Below, one piece after another: positions 60,774-64,000 of a stretch of DNA of 64,000 bases. A program made the translations under genes and the position numbers. Under the pieces are notes generated by a model. That model saw nothing but the letters and a program-made list of their open reading frames with translations, was not told where the DNA came from and made no database searches. Each line of letters starts with the position of its first letter. The first letter of the stretch is position 1. Location of the stretch: the NCBI GenBank assembly GCA_018389105.1, contig JACATO010002187.1, positions 83,501 to 147,500 of the forward strand, given 5' to 3'. This DNA is from Nautilus pompilius (lineage: Eukaryota; Mollusca; Cephalopoda; Nautilida; Nautilidae).

Positions 60774-62774
60774 GATGTGACGTCAGCACGAGAGAGAGAG
60801 GGACATGTGACGTCAGCACGAGAGAGAGGGGGACATGTGACGTCAGCACGAGAGAGAGGGGGACATGTGACGTCAGCACGAGAGAGAGGGGGACATGTGA
60901 CGTCAGCACGAGAGAGAGGGGGACATGTGACGTCAGTACGAGAGAGATGGGGACATGTGACGTCAGTACGAGAGAGATGGGGACATGTGACGTCAGTACG
61001 AGAGAGAGGGGGACATGTGACGTCAGTACGAGAGAGAGAGGGACATGTGACGTCAGTACGAGAGAGAGAGGGACATGTGACGTCAGTACGAGAGAGAGAG
61101 GGACATGTGACGTCAGTACGAGAGAGAGAGGGACATGTGACGGCAGTACGAGAGAGAGAGGGACATGTGACGGCAGTACGAGAGAGAGAGGGACATGTGA
61201 CGGCAGTACGAGAGAGAGAGGGACATGTGACGGCAGTACGAGAGAGACAGGGACATGTGACGGCAGTACGAGAGAGAGAGGGACATGTGACGGCAGTACG
61301 AGAGAGAGAGGGACATGTGACGGCAGTACGAGAGAGAGAGGGACATGTGACGGCAGTACGAGAGAGAGAGGGACATGTGACGGCAGTACGAGAGAGAGAG
61401 GGACATGTGACGGCAGTACGAGAGAGAGAGGGACATGTGACGGCAGTACGAGAGAGAGAGGGACATGTGACGGCAGTACGAGAGAGAAGGGACATGTGAC
61501 GGCAGTACGAGAGAGAGAGGGACATGTGGCGTCAGTACGAGAGAGAGAGGGACATGTGGCGTCAGTACGAGAGAGAGAGGGACATGTGGCGTCAGTACGA
61601 GAGAGAGAGGGACATGTGGCGTCAGTACGAGAGAGAGAGGGACATGTGGCGTCAGTACGAGAGAGAGAGGGACATGTGGCGTCAGTACGAGAGAGAGAGG
61701 GACATGTGGCGTCAGTAGCGTCAGTACGAGAGAGAGAGGGACATGTGGCGTCAGTACGAGAGAGAGAGGGACATGTGGCGTCAGTACGAGAGAGAGAGGG
61801 ACATGTGGCGTCAGTACGAGAGAGAGAGGGACATGTGACGTCAGTACGAGAGAGAGAGGGACATGTGACGTCAGTACGAGAGAGAGAGGGACATGTGACG
61901 TCAGTACGAGAGAGAGAGGGACATGTGACGTCAGTACGAGAGAGAGAGGGACATGTGACGTCAGTACGAGAGAGAGGGGGACATGTGACGTCAGTACGAG
62001 AGAGAGGGGGACATGTGACGTCAGTACGAGAGAGAGGGGGACATGTGACGTCAGTACGAGAGAGAGGGGGACATGTGACGTCAGTACGAGAGAGAGAGGG
62101 ACATGTGACGTCAGTACGAGAGAGAGAGGGACATGTGACGGCAGTACGAGAGAGAGAGGGACATGTGACGGCAGTACGAGAGAGACAGGGACATGTGACG
62201 GCAGTACGAGAGAGAGAGGGACATGTGACGGCAGTACGAGAGAGAGAGGGACATGTGACGGCAGTACGAGAGAGAGAGGGACATGTGACGGCAGTACGAG
62301 AGAGAAGGGACATGTGACGGCAGTACGAGAGAGAGAGGGACATGTGGCGTCAGTACGAGAGAGAGAGGGACATGTGGCGTCAGTACGAGAGAGAGAGGGA
62401 CATGTGGCGTCAGTACGAGAGAGAGAGGGACATGTGGCGTCAGTACGAGAGAGAGGGGGACATGTGGCGTCAGTACGAGAGAGAGAGGGACATGTGGCGT
62501 CAGTACGAGAGAGAGAGGGACATGTGGCGTCAGTACGAGAGAGAGAGGGACATGTGGCGTCAGTACGAGAGAGAGAGGGACATGTGACGTCAGTACGAGA
62601 GAGAGAGGGACATGTGACGTCAGTACGAGAGAGAGGGACATATGACGTCAGTACGAGAGAGAGGGACATATGACGTTAGTACGAGAGAGGGACATATGAC
62701 GTCAGTACGAGAGAGAGGGACATATGACGTCAGTACGAGAGAGAGGGACATATGACGTCAGTACGAGAGAGAGA
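60774..62774. repeat. 30-bp TGACGTCA/GA minisatellite, about 67 copies, higher-order
   Basis: The unit is GACATGTGACGTCAGTACGA followed by GAGAGAGAGG. Units fall into blocks by core sequence: TGACGTCAGC, TGACGTCAGT, TGACGGCAGT, TGGCGTCAGT, then TGACGTCAGT, TGACGGCAGT, TGGCGTCAGT and TGACGTCAGT again. The last units are shorter with GACATATGACG. Rare variants (GAGAGACAGGG and GAGAGAAGGG) occur in both TGACGGCA blocks. Because 30 is a multiple of three, long frames stay open on both strands without being coding. Confidence 0.95.
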
Positions 62775-64000
62775 ATAACTTCAAATTTTTTATATTACTG
62801 ATTACTTTCAAAAGAAAGTTTCTCTATGTAGCTCTAGACTTGTGTTTACATATCAGTTAATTCTTGGATTTTATGACTAGCAGTAAACATTTATAATTAT
62901 AATCTGCGGATAAAATTAACAGTTAAAATAAAACTAGATCTGTTCTATAAATATTACCGCAAAAAAAAAAATAAATGTTTATATCAAAAACTTTGACTTT
63001 TCTCAAAATGAGCTTTGGTAAAAACGTGAACAGCACCATACAGGGTGACAGCGCAGGGAGAGTAAGCAGGTACATTTACCCTGGCACAATCTTTTTATTA
63101 AATCCTTTTCTAATTACTGGCAGTGTAGTTCTCGTAACGGACACGCATGACAGAATCCATCAAAAGGAATTCGGGTAACTGTAGATTTTTTTAAAAAATC
63201 AGCAGAACGAAACAGGGGCAGTATAATATCTCCAGAAGGAATGCAGCAGCACTACTCTCCGGCTCAAACTGTTCAAGAGATTCGGCCCACATCCCATCGT
63301 TTTTTGTTTTTTGCCAGTACATTTTGATTAAATCGTAATGTCGCACGTTTTAGAACCTTCCCCGCTATTCTCATTGCAACGACAATGCTGAATATAATGT
63401 CAGCGACAGACCACCTGAGTGGAGAACCACCGGAGTTTTGTGATGATGTTTTAGAGAACTTCTCCGCACGATCTTGTATACATGAATTTATTTTTAGTCC
63501 TTTCTGCCGGGTATGTTAAGTGTTAAAGTGCCTCTTGTTACTAACGTTAAACTAGAGGTCATAGTAAACGACTCTAGTGCACCTGTTCGGTTCTGAGACG
63601 GACGCGACAGAAGGGAAGTCGTGTTTACGAACTGATCTGCCGGAAGTGAGACCGTGACCGTTTTAACTCTTCTCGGCCAAACTACTCACGAACACAAGCC
63701 CCTTCGTTAAGGTTTGCACGTGAACAAAAACTGGATCGAGGTCGGCTGCGGATGGATCTGTACGGTTCTGAAAATAGAAGGAAACGGATCTGGCTAAAGT
63801 GATTTTCTTTGCTGGGCAGGAATATAACAAGAAATGGAATAAGTTAGTCGGGGGGGTGTGAAAAAAACGTCCTGACTCTTGCTAATCAGAATTAGAATTC
63901 TATTCGCAAAACGTTACTTTTCTACCTGCAAAGCTACAACAGTAGAATAAGTTTTCGCATAAACGCACGAAGATTACATAGATCTGAATGCAGGCTTTCT
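62775..64000. other. Right flank, no supported gene
   Basis: AT-rich at first, more mixed later. Short open stretches near 63000-63180 and 63240-63480 have no coherent splice borders or known motifs. Upstream exons of the minus-strand gene could lie here but were not recognised. Confidence 0.4.

Noticed and set aside
60734-62669. Very long open frames on both strands (up to about 527 codons) with TCDVSTRERG-like repeats
   Set aside because: They come from a 30-bp tandem repeat without stops. Open frames exist on both strands at once, and there is no start, splice or domain evidence.

Overview
The window looks like nuclear DNA from an animal, most likely a lophotrochozoan and probably a mollusc. 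The reasons are split genes with GT-AG introns, TATA promoters, very many micro- and minisatellites, fragments of animal DNA transposons, and secreted proteins built from six-cysteine chitin-binding modules (CBM14 / peritrophin-A) in the style of mollusc chitin-binding proteins. The species cannot be fixed from the sequence. No bacterial or organellar genes, rRNA or CRISPR array were seen, and no convincing tRNA.

Two paralogous chitin-binding loci sit in opposite orientations. The first is on the minus strand at 7807-1541: three exons, about 319 aa, with a signal peptide and four cysteine-rich chitin-binding modules. The second is on the plus strand at 24471-31415. It has two alternative first exons (24471 and 27602), each with its own TATA promoter, signal peptide and CBM14 module, followed by a duplicated two-exon cassette (29056-30375 and 30480-31415). 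Splice phases agree throughout, giving a full product of about 530 aa. The two cassettes share an almost identical block that begins at the exon border and stops inside the exon, as expected from gene conversion or a recent partial duplication. One promoter module, ATTGG-N11-CATAAATAC, is shared by the minus-strand gene and by exon 1b.

A third gene lies on the minus strand at about 60.1-56.1 kb. It was assembled from four short exons with matching splice phases. Its 3' part resembles the C-terminal region of cyclic-nucleotide-binding-domain proteins. A CpG-rich island with a well-placed ATG lies downstream at 55.8-54.9 kb. Several short, well-spliced plus-strand exon candidates (43.6, 46.5, 47.4, 50.4, 50.6 and 52.6 kb) may belong to one or more genes I cannot identify.

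Mobile DNA includes a decayed hAT transposase (11.7-13.4 kb, right terminal repeat present), a decayed pogo/Tigger-like element (23.07-23.85 kb), and a decayed element with intact inverted termini at 45.03-46.35 kb carrying a widely dispersed invertebrate protein. Isolated hAT-like termini also occur.

The most unusual feature is a dispersed family of tandem arrays built on the palindrome TGACGTCA (the CRE/ATF site) joined to CT/GA runs, at 5.0, 14.8, 48.2, 50.0 and 60.8-62.8 kb. At least ten further single TGACGTCA sites lie outside the arrays, five of them around promoter 1a. About one would be expected by chance. The large array at 60.8-62.8 kb shows a twice-repeated higher-order block order. 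Other minisatellites have units of 53, 51, 37 and 42 bp. The long AT-rich stretches at 15-23 kb and 32-41 kb hold microsatellites and no gene I can support.
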